From positions 1-40,096 of the forward strand of contig NZ_JARFYN010000060.1 in assembly GCF_030272695.1 (NCBI RefSeq): DNA of 40,096 bases, written 5' to 3'. Below, piece by piece: positions 1-7,701 of this stretch. A program made the translations under genes and the position numbers. Numbering within the stretch: position 1 is the first letter of the stretch; the number at the start of each line of letters is the position of its first letter. Origin of the DNA: Martinezella calliandrae. Lineage in GTDB: Bacteria > Pseudomonadota > Alphaproteobacteria > Rhizobiales > Rhizobiaceae. A model generated the notes under the pieces. The model searched no databases, was not told where the DNA came from, and saw only the letters and a list, made by a program, of their open reading frames with translations.

Positions 1-95
1 GCCTTCGTTCTCGCATGGTCACTCTGGAGACGAAAACATCAGGCCTCCGCAATGAGCGCCCACTACAAAAATAGACATAAAACGCAACTGTAGTA

Positions 96-368
96 CTAGG
101 TTCAGGACGGGAAAATCACAGTTGCCGCGATAAAGATTGCCGAGAAGAAGGTGTGGGCGCAGTCCTTGAGTTTTGCGGAGAGGCTCTCGATCTTGTGGCG
201 ATGCCGCTTCACGCGTCAATCATCAAGGCGCGGCACTCCGTGCGCTAAAGGGAAAGTCGGCTCGATCCGCGCCATCTGGCGCATCAACAGGAAAAAATCA
301 TATATCGCGGTCTCCTAACGGAGACTGTGAATTTCATCACAAACCAAATTGATAGGTCCTGACCCTAG
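96..368 (-). mobile_element. Internally deleted IS5-family element (MITE-like)
   Basis: A short element of about 265 bp is bounded by the same 4-bp sequence CTAG at 96-99 and 365-368, the YTAR type of target duplication made by IS5-family elements. Just inside lie imperfect inverted ends: GTTCAGGAC from 100, and GGTCAGGAC on the other strand from 364 (8 of 9 match). The interior is what is left of a transposase gene on the - strand. The boundaries come from pattern reading and could shift by a few bases. It ends 12 bp before the stop codon of the CDF transporter gene. Confidence 0.72.
102..284 (-). pseudogene. Remnant of IS5-family transposase, both ends retained, middle lost
   Basis: Read from the ATG at 284, the first segment gives ARIEPTFPLAHGVPRLDD, which matches the usual N-terminus of IS427/IS1031-like transposases. 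After an in-frame stop (218-216) the same frame continues with KRHRHKIESLSAKLKD and CAHTFFSAIFIAATVIF, the C-terminal signature of the family. The catalytic DDE core is missing, and so is the WRRIATRYDR-like stretch normally found between KLKD and CAHTFF. The stop codon at 104-102 lies inside the terminal repeat. It cannot encode an active transposase. Confidence 0.75.
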
Positions 369-380
369 GCTGAAGGTCAA

Positions 381-1340
381 TCAACACGCCCTGTCTATGT
401 GCTCTGGCGACGGTGCCTTCTCAATCTGCAATGTCGCATGTCCGATCTCGAAGCGGTTCCTTATCTCGTCCGCAACGCGCTCGATGAACGCGTCGCCGGG
501 ATGACCATCCGGCAGTACGAGATGGCAGGTCATGGCAGTCTCGGTCGTGCTCAAAGACCACACGTGCAAATCGTGGACGTCTGCGACGCCCGGTAGTTCA
601 TGCAGGAACGCGCGCAACCTCATAAGATCCACGTTTGGCGGAACAGCACCCAACGACATGGAGACCGCCCCCGTGAGCAGGCTCCAGGTGCCGCGGACGA
701 TCACAATGCTGATGACCAACGTCATGAGAGGATCGACCCACGCCCAACCGGTCACCAGAATGATCAGGCCGCCGCCGACCACGCCGAGGGAGACGAGAGC
801 GTCGGCCGCCATGTGTAGATAGGCTCCGCGGACGTTCAGGTCTCCTTTTCGTCCGGAAGCAAACAACCAGGCACAGAAGCCGTTCAGCACGATGCCGCAG
901 GCGGCGACGATCATCACGGTACCCCCTGCCGCGGGCTGCGGTTCCGTGAAGCGCCGTATCGCCTCCCACGTCAAACCTCCCGTCACGACGAGCAGGAAGA
1001 TAGCATTGAACAGAGCGGCTAAGATCGATGTTCCACCAAGTCCGTATGTGAAACGGCTGGTCGGTTTCCTCCTTGCAAGGACGACCGCCGCCCAAGCGAC
1101 GGCAAGTCCGAGCGCGTCCGACAGGTTATGGCCTGCATCGGCGATCAACGCGACCGAATGTGCGAGCACGCCGTAGGAGACCTCGATGACAACGAAGGCC
1201 GCGTTAAGGGCGATGCCGAGCGCGAAGGCCTTGCCGAAGTCTTGCGGCACGTGCGCGTGCCCCACCGGGCCATGATCGTGGCCGTGGTCGGCTGCGTGGG
1301 AGGCATGGCCATGATGATCATGGTCGTGGCTATGGGTCAT
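381..1340 (-). CDS. CDF-family heavy-metal (zinc-type) efflux transporter
   Basis: This is a proton-coupled divalent cation exporter of the inner membrane (CzcD/ZitB/DmeF type), 319 aa, normal for the family. The first 31 residues are very rich in His and Asp, a likely cytoplasmic metal-binding tail. Six hydrophobic segments follow. The paired metal-site motifs are visible: ALIADAGHNLSD in TM2 and HMAADALVSLG in TM5 (HxxxD in each), typical of Zn/Co CDF proteins. The C-terminal part (about 220-310), with VADVHDLHVWSLS, is the cytoplasmic dimerisation domain. The metal is inferred; zinc, cobalt or cadmium are all possible. It stands alone, with a palindrome about 35 bp upstream that may be a metal-responsive operator. 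Confidence 0.93.
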   Translation of the reverse strand: MTHSHDHDHHGHASHAADHGHDHGPVGHAHVPQDFGKAFALGIALNAAFVVIEVSYGVLAHSVALIADAGHNLSDALGLAVAWAAVVLARRKPTSRFTYGLGGTSILAALFNAIFLLVVTGGLTWEAIRRFTEPQPAAGGTVMIVAACGIVLNGFCAWLFASGRKGDLNVRGAYLHMAADALVSLGVVGGGLIILVTGWAWVDPLMTLVISIVIVRGTWSLLTGAVSMSLGAVPPNVDLMRLRAFLHELPGVADVHDLHVWSLSTTETAMTCHLVLPDGHPGDAFIERVADEIRNRFEIGHATLQIEKAPSPEHIDRAC

Positions 1341-1374
1341 GGCTGCTTCTCTCGGTGACCGAACACCACTAATC

Positions 1375-1391
1375 CCTCTAGCCGCTAGAGG
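1375..1391 (-). promoter_or_regulatory. Perfect 7-3-7 palindrome upstream of the CDF gene, possible MerR-type operator
   Basis: CCTCTAG-CCG-CTAGAGG is a perfect inverted repeat 35 bp upstream of the CDF start. On the - strand a TTGCAC hexamer (1396-1391) overlaps its edge and could be the -35 box, with an A/T-rich -10-like stretch near 1373-1368. A dyad sitting in the spacer of a sigma-70 promoter is the layout used by MerR-family metal regulators such as CadR and ZntR. No such regulator gene is in the window. The dyad is seen; its binding protein is inferred. Confidence 0.5.
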
Positions 1392-1676
1392 TGCAAGGAG
1401 AATTTTTACGTCCGATCCTACGCCAGATCGCCGAAGGTTCGCTCAAGGCAGGCCCGTCGTCGTTGGCTTCTTGCCGCCATGCGGCCGATCCCAGGATGGG
1501 CGATCAAGTGATGGGCGATATAGGGCTGCAACGCGCTCTATAGAGACGCTGCGCTTTCTTTGAAACACGATCGTGGCAATTAGAGACCAATTCCGAACTG
1601 TTCTATTTGGCTGGACTTGATGTCCGCCAGGAGCTGCGGTGTATTATCGAAGACTAAAAAAACTGGACGGCGTACT

Positions 1677-1701
1677 GGAACAAAACTTGGAAGATATCGT
1701 T
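1677..1701 (+). promoter_or_regulatory. EcfG (general stress sigma) promoter for ku-ligD
   Basis: GGAAC at 1677-1681 and CGTT at 1698-1701 are separated by exactly 16 bases, matching the GGAAC-N16/17-CGTT consensus of alphaproteobacterial EcfG/RpoE2. Transcription would start about 25 bp before the ku ATG. The same motif with the same spacing lies before the second ku (8532-8556) and a DUF982 gene (39407-39431). The remaining sequence between 1392 and 1676 holds nothing I recognise. Confidence 0.8.
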
Positions 1702-1733
1702 CAAGTCTGTTGGCCTCACTCGGAGTAGTGTCG

Positions 1734-2573
1734 ATGTCACCGCGTGCGCAATGGAAGGGTTATTTACAGTTCGGTCTGGTGACTTGCCCGGTGGCACTTT
1801 ATACCGCGACGTCGACGTCCGAGCGGGTATCTTTTCACACCATCAACCGTGCGACGGGCAATCGCGTCCGGCGTGAGTTTATCGACAGCAGCACCGGCAA
1901 ACCAGTCGGACGCGAGGATCAGGTCAAAGGTTACGAAGTCGGCAAGGATGACTATGTGATCTTTGAGCCAGACGAAATCGCCGCCGTTGTCCCCGGAAGC
2001 GACAAGACCCTTCATCTCCAGGCGTTCGTCGCATATGCCGATATCGACGATGTTTATTTCGACAAGCCTTATTATCTGGCGCCGAGCGATCGCGGCAGCG
2101 AAGAGGCGTTTGCACTGATCCGGGCCGGCATGCAGAAAAAGAAGGCTGCAGCGATTACGCGCACGGTGCTTTTCCGTCGCCTGCGGACCTTGTTGATCCG
2201 CCCCTACGACAAGGGCCTGATCGCGACGACGCTGAATTATAATTATGAGGTCCGCTCGGCGGACAAAGCTTTCGAGGATGTGCCCGATATCAAGATCAAG
2301 GGCGAGATGCTCGATTTGGCGAAGCATATCATCGCCACGAAAAGCGGGACGTTCGACGCGCAAGCCTTTGACGATCGCTATGAGGCCGCACTCACCGAGC
2401 TGATCAAGGCGAAGCTCGAAGGCCGCAAAATTACCATCCGCAAGGAGCGCAAGCCGGAAAAAGTCGTCGATCTCATGGAGGCACTTCGCCAAAGCGCCGG
2501 CGTTACCGGCGAAAAGAAGCGTGCGGCCAAACGCCCCGCTTCCAATGCCTCGCGTCAGCGAAAGGCCGGTTGA
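1734..2573 (+). CDS. ku: Ku protein, NHEJ DNA end-binding (first copy)
   Basis: Prokaryotic Ku forms a homodimeric ring on double-strand DNA ends and recruits LigD for non-homologous end joining. The product is 279 aa. It begins with the family-typical sequence SPRAQWKGYLQFGLVTCPVA and continues with the beta-barrel core (VSFHTINRATGNRVRREFID, then KGYEVGKDDYVIFEPDEI). The basic tail, rich in Lys and Arg from about 255, is common in bacterial Ku. The reading frame is open from 1617, but I chose the ATG at 1734 because the Ku homology starts there and GGAG lies about 9 bp upstream. The stop is followed 3 bp later by ligD, so the two are co-transcribed, probably from the EcfG-type promoter at 1677. 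Confidence 0.95.
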   Translation: MSPRAQWKGYLQFGLVTCPVALYTATSTSERVSFHTINRATGNRVRREFIDSSTGKPVGREDQVKGYEVGKDDYVIFEPDEIAAVVPGSDKTLHLQAFVAYADIDDVYFDKPYYLAPSDRGSEEAFALIRAGMQKKKAAAITRTVLFRRLRTLLIRPYDKGLIATTLNYNYEVRSADKAFEDVPDIKIKGEMLDLAKHIIATKSGTFDAQAFDDRYEAALTELIKAKLEGRKITIRKERKPEKVVDLMEALRQSAGVTGEKKRAAKRPASNASRQRKAG

Positions 2574-2576
2574 TCC

Positions 2577-5102
2577 ATGGCGCTTGAGACCTATCGCGAA
2601 AAGCGCGATTTTTTAAAGACATCCGAACCCAGGGGAGGACGTAAGCGCAAGGCGGCGGCGCACAATAGTTTCGTCATCCAGAAACACGCAGCCCGCCGTC
2701 TGCACTATGATTTTCGCCTGGAGCTTGACGGGGTCCTGAAGAGTTGGGCCGTTGCAAGGGGACCGAGCCTGGTTCCGACAGACAAGCGCCTGGCAGTCCA
2801 GGTCGAGGACCATCCACTCGAATATGGCGATTTTGAAGGCACTATTCCGAAAGGTGAATATGGCGGCGGCTCGGTCATCGTCTGGGATCGTGGCACTTGG
2901 GAGCCGGATGGCGATCCGCACAAAGGCTTGGAAAAGGGCCACATCGAGCTCGAACTGCACGGAGAGAAACTTCACGGCCACTGGCATTTGGTCCGCATGG
3001 CAAGGCGCCCCCGGGAGAAGAATGACAATTGGCTGCTCATTAAAGGCGACGATGAGGCTGCACGCCCCGAGGGGGCGGATGATATTCTTGAGGAGCGGCC
3101 GGAATCGGTCAAGACCGGCCGGCTGATCGAGGAGCTCGAAGGAGAACCGCCCGGATGGTCTTCGAAGACGGGTCGTATCAAGCAACCCAAGCAGACCGCA
3201 GCGAAAATCGCGATTAATCCTGCTTCCGCGAAGAAGGCCACGTCGTCACACTTGCCCGATTTCGTCGAGCCTGCATTGGCGACGCTGATAAAGAAGCCGC
3301 CAAGCGGCAAGCAATGGCTTCATGAAATCAAGTTCGACGGCTACCGCCTGCAAGCCCGCATTGAAGTCGGCCGCGTCAGATTGCTGACGCGCAGCGGCCT
3401 CGACTGGTCGGACAAATTCGGGAAGGGACTTCTTACAGCGTTCGCCACTCTTCCGCTAAAGACGGCGCTTATGGATGGCGAACTGGTGGTCGAGACCAGT
3501 TCGGGCGTATCGGATTTTGCAGCCCTCCAGGCCGATCTTCGCGATGGCAGGGCCGATCGTTTCGTCTTCTACGCCTTCGATCTCCTCTATCTCGACGGCT
3601 ATGATCTGCGCGCTGTTCCTCTGGTGGAAAGAAAGAAGATACTGGAGAAGATCGTACCGTCGGGGACCGGCAAGATCCGCTTCAGCAGCGACTTTGATGC
3701 CGATGGCGACCTGGTGCTGGAGCATGCCTGCCTTCTCGGCCTGGAAGGCATCGTGTCGAAGCAAGCCGACGGACCCTATCGCTCCGGCCGTGGCAAAGGC
3801 TGGCAGAAATCGAAGTGTTCTTTCCGGCAGGAATTCGTGATTGCAGGTTATGTACCGTCTTCGACGGCGCGCAAGGCGATCGGCTCCCTCTCGCTTGGCA
3901 TTTTCGATAAGGGCAGATTGCAATATGTCGGCCGCGTCGGTACGGGATATACCAACAAGGTCGCGGAGGATCTCTATTCTCAACTCGAAAGCATCCGGAC
4001 GGATAAAAGCCCCTTCGATCAACGCCTCAGTTCGGACGAGGCGCGCGGCGTCCGTTTCGTTCGTCCGGAAGTGGTAGCCGAAATCGAGTTCCGCGCCTGG
4101 ACGGGGGATGGTTTGCTGCGACACGCCGCATTTCGCGGTCTACGCGAGGACAAGCGGGCGGCTGAAGTCATTCGAGAGACCTCTATTACCGCGGCTCGGG
4201 AAGCCGAACTGCCGAAGCGGACGGTCATTCTCACGCATCCCGACCGCCTCTACTGGCCGGACGAGGGCGTTACCAAAGAAGGCCTCGCCGACTATTACAC
4301 CGATATCTGGACATATATGGCGCCGTTCGTCGTAAAGCGGCCATTGGCTCTGCTGCGTTGCCCCGACGGTATCAGCGGCCAGCACTTTTTCCAAAAACAC
4401 GCGTGGAAAGGTCTGAACGAAAATATTGTCCTCATCCATGATCCGAAGGACAAGGGCGACACCACCCCACTGGTCAGCATCGACGATCTCGATGGCCTGC
4501 TCGGCCTCGTGCAGGCCGGATCGCTGGAACTCCACCCCTGGGGCAGCACGATTGCCGACTGGGAGCATCCCGATATGATCATCATGGATCTCGACCCTGG
4601 GCCGGGCGTCCCTTGGGAGCGGGTGATCGAAGCGGCGGCAGAAACGCGCGATCGCATGAAGCAGGCTGGCCTGGAAGCCTTCGTCAAGACGTCAGGCGGC
4701 AAGGGCCTGCACGTCGTGTCGCCATTGAAGCCGTCGGCCGAATGGCCGGCCGTCAAAGCTTTCACAAGGTCGATCGCCGACCAGATGGCTGTCGACAGCC
4801 CGGCCCGCTACGTCTCCACGATCACCAAGTCGAAGCGGCAGGGCAAAATCCTGATCGACTACCTGCGCAATCAACGCGGCGCAACGGCAGTGGCAGCCTA
4901 TTCGACGCGAGCGCGTCCTGGGGCTGCGGTTTCGATGCCGCTTGCCTGGGAGGAGCTCAGTCTCGCGATCGGCCCGGCCTATTTCACCGTCAACAATACA
5001 CCCAACCGGCTCGCGGCGCTTCGCTCCGACCCTTGGGAGGATTTTCGAGTAGCCGCAGCGCCTTTGGAAAAAGCAAAATCCAAAAAGAGTAGAGCGCGCT
5101 AG
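2577..5102 (+). CDS. ligD: Multifunctional ATP-dependent DNA ligase LigD (phosphoesterase-ligase-polymerase)
   Basis: This is the NHEJ end-processing and sealing enzyme, 841 aa with all three modules. The 3'-phosphoesterase domain (about 1-190) has QKHAARRLHYDFRLELDG, supplying His37, His43 and Asp45, plus EYGDFEGTIPKGEYGGG. The ligase domain (about 220-530) has EIKFDGYR with the adenylated Lys at about 252, then the OB fold. The C-terminal polymerase/primase domain (about 550-830) has the metal-binding DLDP near residue 671 and KTSGGKGLHV. The order PE-LIG-POL is that of Pseudomonas LigD. It follows ku by 3 bp. Its TAG stop shares bases with the convergent LysR stop, leaving no room for a terminator between them. 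Confidence 0.97.
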   Translation: MALETYREKRDFLKTSEPRGGRKRKAAAHNSFVIQKHAARRLHYDFRLELDGVLKSWAVARGPSLVPTDKRLAVQVEDHPLEYGDFEGTIPKGEYGGGSVIVWDRGTWEPDGDPHKGLEKGHIELELHGEKLHGHWHLVRMARRPREKNDNWLLIKGDDEAARPEGADDILEERPESVKTGRLIEELEGEPPGWSSKTGRIKQPKQTAAKIAINPASAKKATSSHLPDFVEPALATLIKKPPSGKQWLHEIKFDGYRLQARIEVGRVRLLTRSGLDWSDKFGKGLLTAFATLPLKTALMDGELVVETSSGVSDFAALQADLRDGRADRFVFYAFDLLYLDGYDLRAVPLVERKKILEKIVPSGTGKIRFSSDFDADGDLVLEHACLLGLEGIVSKQADGPYRSGRGKGWQKSKCSFRQEFVIAGYVPSSTARKAIGSLSLGIFDKGRLQYVGRVGTGYTNKVAEDLYSQLESIRTDKSPFDQRLSSDEARGVRFVRPEVVAEIEFRAWTGDGLLRHAAFRGLREDKRAAEVIRETSITAAREAELPKRTVILTHPDRLYWPDEGVTKEGLADYYTDIWTYMAPFVVKRPLALLRCPDGISGQHFFQKHAWKGLNENIVLIHDPKDKGDTTPLVSIDDLDGLLGLVQAGSLELHPWGSTIADWEHPDMIIMDLDPGPGVPWERVIEAAAETRDRMKQAGLEAFVKTSGGKGLHVVSPLKPSAEWPAVKAFTRSIADQMAVDSPARYVSTITKSKRQGKILIDYLRNQRGATAVAAYSTRARPGAAVSMPLAWEELSLAIGPAYFTVNNTPNRLAALRSDPWEDFRVAAAPLEKAKSKKSRAR

Positions 5103-6007
5103 AGCCGAGCTTTGATGTAGTCGCGAAACGCCTTTGCGCGCGCGGTCATCTGCCGTCCAGGCGCGCTGATTGCGTGGAGGGTAAGACCCGACCAACTCCA
5201 ATCGGGCAGGACTCGAACGAGCCTTCCGGTCGAAAGCGAATTGACAACGACAATTTCGGGAAGAGGCGCAATTCCAGCTCCCGCCTCTGCAAGTTTCAAT
5301 ACGCATGCGAAGTCACTTGCTCGCACGTCGGCGCGCAGAGAGACCTTCTCTTCTCGGGTGCCGTTGGAAAGCGAGAGGTGTGTCACGCCCGGTCGCTCCC
5401 GCGGCAGGACCAGCGCATGTCGCTCGAGATCTGCCGGAACCTCGATCGGACCGCTTCCTTGCAGATAGGATGGCGCCGCGAACATGCAGACTTTCATTTC
5501 CGCGATAGGAAATGCTTGAAACTGCATATCGGGCATTTGCACCAAGCCCACTCTGAGCGCGAGATCGATGCGATGTGCGACAGGATCCAGTGTCGCGTCC
5601 GTTGCGATAACCTCAATGGCGATCTGCGGATAATCCTGCCGAAACGAGGTGATAATCTCCGGCAATACCTCGATCGCAATATCAATGGGCGCGGTTATTC
5701 GGATCGTCCCACGCGCGATCGACCGGGACCTCCGGACACTCGCTCCGGCGTCATCGAGCAGCGCCAAAGCAGGCATGGCCTTATCGTAGAATTCCAGTCC
5801 TTCCGCGGTACAAGAGACGGAGCGGGGAGAGCGTGAAAGCAACCGGACGCCGACCGCCTTCTCAAGCCGCGAAATCCGTCGGCTGATGCTGCCTTTGGTC
5901 TCGTTCAGTTGCCGAGCTGCCGCCGACAGTGTTGCAAAGTCGACGACGGCACAAAAGGCTCGCACGTCATCGATCGAGCCGGAGAAGGTTTCCATATCAG
6001 CAACCAT
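5099..6007 (-). CDS. LysR-family transcriptional regulator
   Basis: The 302-aa product has an N-terminal winged helix-turn-helix (about 8-67), including FATLSAAARQLNETKGSISRR and ISRLEKAVGVRLLSRSPRSV, followed by an effector-binding domain of the CrgA/PecT-like subgroup (RGTIRITAPIDIAIEVLPEI). The open frame extends to 6154, but that would run into the divergent DoxX gene. The ATG at 6007, with GGA 5-8 bp upstream, gives a family-length protein; the ATG at 5995 is also possible. It is divergent from the DoxX-DsrE-TlpA operon and probably controls it from the shared 79-bp intergenic region. The effector is unknown. Confidence 0.9.
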   Translation of the reverse strand: MVADMETFSGSIDDVRAFCAVVDFATLSAAARQLNETKGSISRRISRLEKAVGVRLLSRSPRSVSCTAEGLEFYDKAMPALALLDDAGASVRRSRSIARGTIRITAPIDIAIEVLPEIITSFRQDYPQIAIEVIATDATLDPVAHRIDLALRVGLVQMPDMQFQAFPIAEMKVCMFAAPSYLQGSGPIEVPADLERHALVLPRERPGVTHLSLSNGTREEKVSLRADVRASDFACVLKLAEAGAGIAPLPEIVVVNSLSTGRLVRVLPDWSWSGLTLHAISAPGRQMTARAKAFRDYIKARL

Positions 6008-6036
6008 ATGTTCCAAAATGCAGATCTCACGCGAAT

Positions 6037-6046
6037 TGGTAAACCA
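6037..6046. promoter_or_regulatory. Short dyad in the LysR/DoxX divergent promoter region
   Basis: TGGT-AA-ACCA sits in the 79-bp gap between the LysR gene and the doxX-like gene. LysR proteins usually bind short interrupted dyads in such gaps. The arms are only 4 bp, so this is a weak candidate and chance is not excluded. Confidence 0.3.
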
Positions 6047-6086
6047 TGATTTTCTGTTTGCAATATCTCTTCGGAAGGAATTGGTC

Positions 6087-6470
6087 ATGTCTGAATATGC
6101 TTTGCCGAGAAAATGGTCGCCGAAGACGGTGGCCGTGATCGGCCTGCGCGTCATTGTCGCGGCCCTCTTTGCTGCCGCAGCGTTCGCAAAAATCGCTGGC
6201 CTGCCGCAAATGGTTCAGGAGTTCGACACTATCGGTCTCGGCCAGTGGTTTCGCTACTTCACAGCAGTTGTTGAATTGACGGGTGCGGGCCTTACCATCT
6301 GGCCAAGCCGGTCGGCCTATGGCGCTATTCTGCTTGCGGGCGTTTGCGTCGGGGCTTTCTTCGCGCAACTCCTCGCGTTGCACGCCGATGTCATCCATAC
6401 GATCATTTTAGGTGCAGTCGTGGGCGGTCTTGCTTTTCTACAGCGAAGCCAGCTCGTTCAAGCGCGCTGA
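6087..6470 (+). CDS. DoxX-family membrane protein
   Basis: The 127-aa product has four hydrophobic segments, the DoxX/MauE-like fold. The first has GLRVIVAALFAAAAFAKIAG, typical of DoxX proteins, and another is FTAVVELTGAGLTIWP. The start at 6087 has GGAAGGA 8 bp upstream; an in-frame extension to 5886 would overlap the LysR gene and carries no homology. Members of this family are small quinone-linked or redox-associated inner membrane proteins. Here it heads an operon with a secreted DsrE-like protein and a TlpA-like thiol oxidoreductase, which suggests a role in sulfur or thiol redox chemistry in the periplasm. That role is inferred from context only. Confidence 0.82.
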   Translation: MSEYALPRKWSPKTVAVIGLRVIVAALFAAAAFAKIAGLPQMVQEFDTIGLGQWFRYFTAVVELTGAGLTIWPSRSAYGAILLAGVCVGAFFAQLLALHADVIHTIILGAVVGGLAFLQRSQLVQAR

Positions 6471-6491
6471 AAGTCAGGTTCGAGTGAGCAC

Positions 6492-6989
6492 ATGAACAAG
6501 CGCAGTTCGATCAAATCCTCGTCCTCTACAACGGCGCCGGCGCTATTTGCTTTAGCAATCGCTGCGATTCTGGGGTGGGCTTCGGCGATCGCGCCGGCCT
6601 TCGCAACGCAATCAAAGCCCGGGGAACATAAGGTCGTGTTTCAAGTGGACAGCAATGACGTCACGGTTATGAAACATGCCATCAGCGGCTCCATCAACGC
6701 AGCCCAATATTATAGATCCAAGCACGAAGGCATTTCGATCGAGATCGTTGCCAACGCTACCGGAATCGAGATGTTGCGAAACGACACGTCGCCATTGAAG
6801 GATGCGATAGCGGCTCTGCGCACGATAGTTCCAGGCATCACCCTCAGCATGTGCGGTTCTTCCAAGGCAATTGCCGAGCAGAAAGAAGGCTATCCGCTGC
6901 CACTAATCGAAGGGGTCAGGGTCGTGCCCTTCGGTGTCGGCCGGTTGATCGATCTCGAAGAACATGGCTGGGTCTATATTCATGCCTAG
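6492..6989 (+). CDS. Exported DsrE/DsrF-like sulfurtransferase-fold protein
   Basis: The 165-aa protein has a signal peptide (hydrophobic about 15-37, likely cleavage after APAFA) followed by a DsrE-like domain: HKVVFQVDSNDVTVMKHAIS, then IEIVANATGIEMLRND, LKDAIAALRTIVPGITLSMCG and a C-terminal GVGRLIDLEEHGWVYI. The Cys in SMCGSS lies where DsrE-type proteins carry a candidate sulfur-handling cysteine. Periplasmic DsrE relatives are common in Proteobacteria but poorly characterised. It starts 21 bp after the DoxX gene, and its last codons overlap the next gene, so the three are likely translated together. Confidence 0.83.
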   Translation: MNKRSSIKSSSSTTAPALFALAIAAILGWASAIAPAFATQSKPGEHKVVFQVDSNDVTVMKHAISGSINAAQYYRSKHEGISIEIVANATGIEMLRNDTSPLKDAIAALRTIVPGITLSMCGSSKAIAEQKEGYPLPLIEGVRVVPFGVGRLIDLEEHGWVYIHA

Positions 6990-7590
6990 CCATCGATCGC
7001 GTGCTATATACAGCAGGCGGACAGTACTGCACGGAATGATCGGTGGCGCCGCGCTCTCCTTCCTGTCGCGGTCGGGTCTTGCGAAAGCGACGGATGACCC
7101 TCCTGTCTTTGAAAACGTGCGGCATCAGTTCACCCTGCTGGAGCCTGCAAAAAACCTGCAGCCGACAAAGCTTGCGGATATTCGTGGAAACCAGCTCGAT
7201 TTTTGCCCGGAGCCGGGGCGGGTAACGCTCATTAATCTCTGGGCTACTTGGTGCGTCGCGTGCCGTACCGACCTGCCGGCGCTTGACAATTTTTCGCGAC
7301 AAATGGGCGCCCAAGCCACCGTCGTTGCCGTTTGCGTCGATCTCACGGACGGTGCCCGGGTCGCCGAATTTGTACAAGACCTGGGGATCAGACATCTTCG
7401 TGTCCTGATCGATCCGAGTGCGTCGCTCACGCAACCGCAAGCATCGGTTGAAGCGCCGCTACCGCTATATGGCATGCCGATCACCTATCTTCTAACCCCG
7501 AAAGGCCGGATCGCCGGCTTCATTGAAGGGCCCTCCGACTGGCTTTCTCCTGAAGGTCAAGCCCTCATAAATTACTATGCTTCGTTTTGA
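6982..7590 (+). CDS. TlpA-like periplasmic thioredoxin-fold protein with Tat-type signal
   Basis: The 202-aa product carries a twin-arginine-like leader (SRRTVLHGMIGGAALSFL) and then a TlpA/ResA-like domain: NLWATWCVACRTDLPALDNF with a CVAC active site, FVQDLGIRHLRVLIDP, and GMPITYLLTPKGRI with the cis-Pro loop. Such proteins reduce or oxidise disulfides in the periplasm. I chose the ATG at 6982, which overlaps the upstream stop; an ATG at 6964 in the same frame would add six residues. It ends the LysR-controlled cluster and is followed by 111 bp before the convergent second ku. Confidence 0.85.
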   Translation: MPSHRSRAIYSRRTVLHGMIGGAALSFLSRSGLAKATDDPPVFENVRHQFTLLEPAKNLQPTKLADIRGNQLDFCPEPGRVTLINLWATWCVACRTDLPALDNFSRQMGAQATVVAVCVDLTDGARVAEFVQDLGIRHLRVLIDPSASLTQPQASVEAPLPLYGMPITYLLTPKGRIAGFIEGPSDWLSPEGQALINYYASF

Positions 7591-7701
7591 GCCGCTATGC
7601 AGCGAGATCGCAATGTGTCGCCGGGCAGGGTGGATGGCCATTGCTGGTCTGTTTTCGCAATTCCGGACAGATAACTGCTTTACGCTTTGCTTGGAATTGC
7701 G

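Noticed and set aside
1764..2492. 242-codon minus-strand frame opposite ku
   Set aside because: Shadow of ku; composition is that of antisense and no domain is visible.
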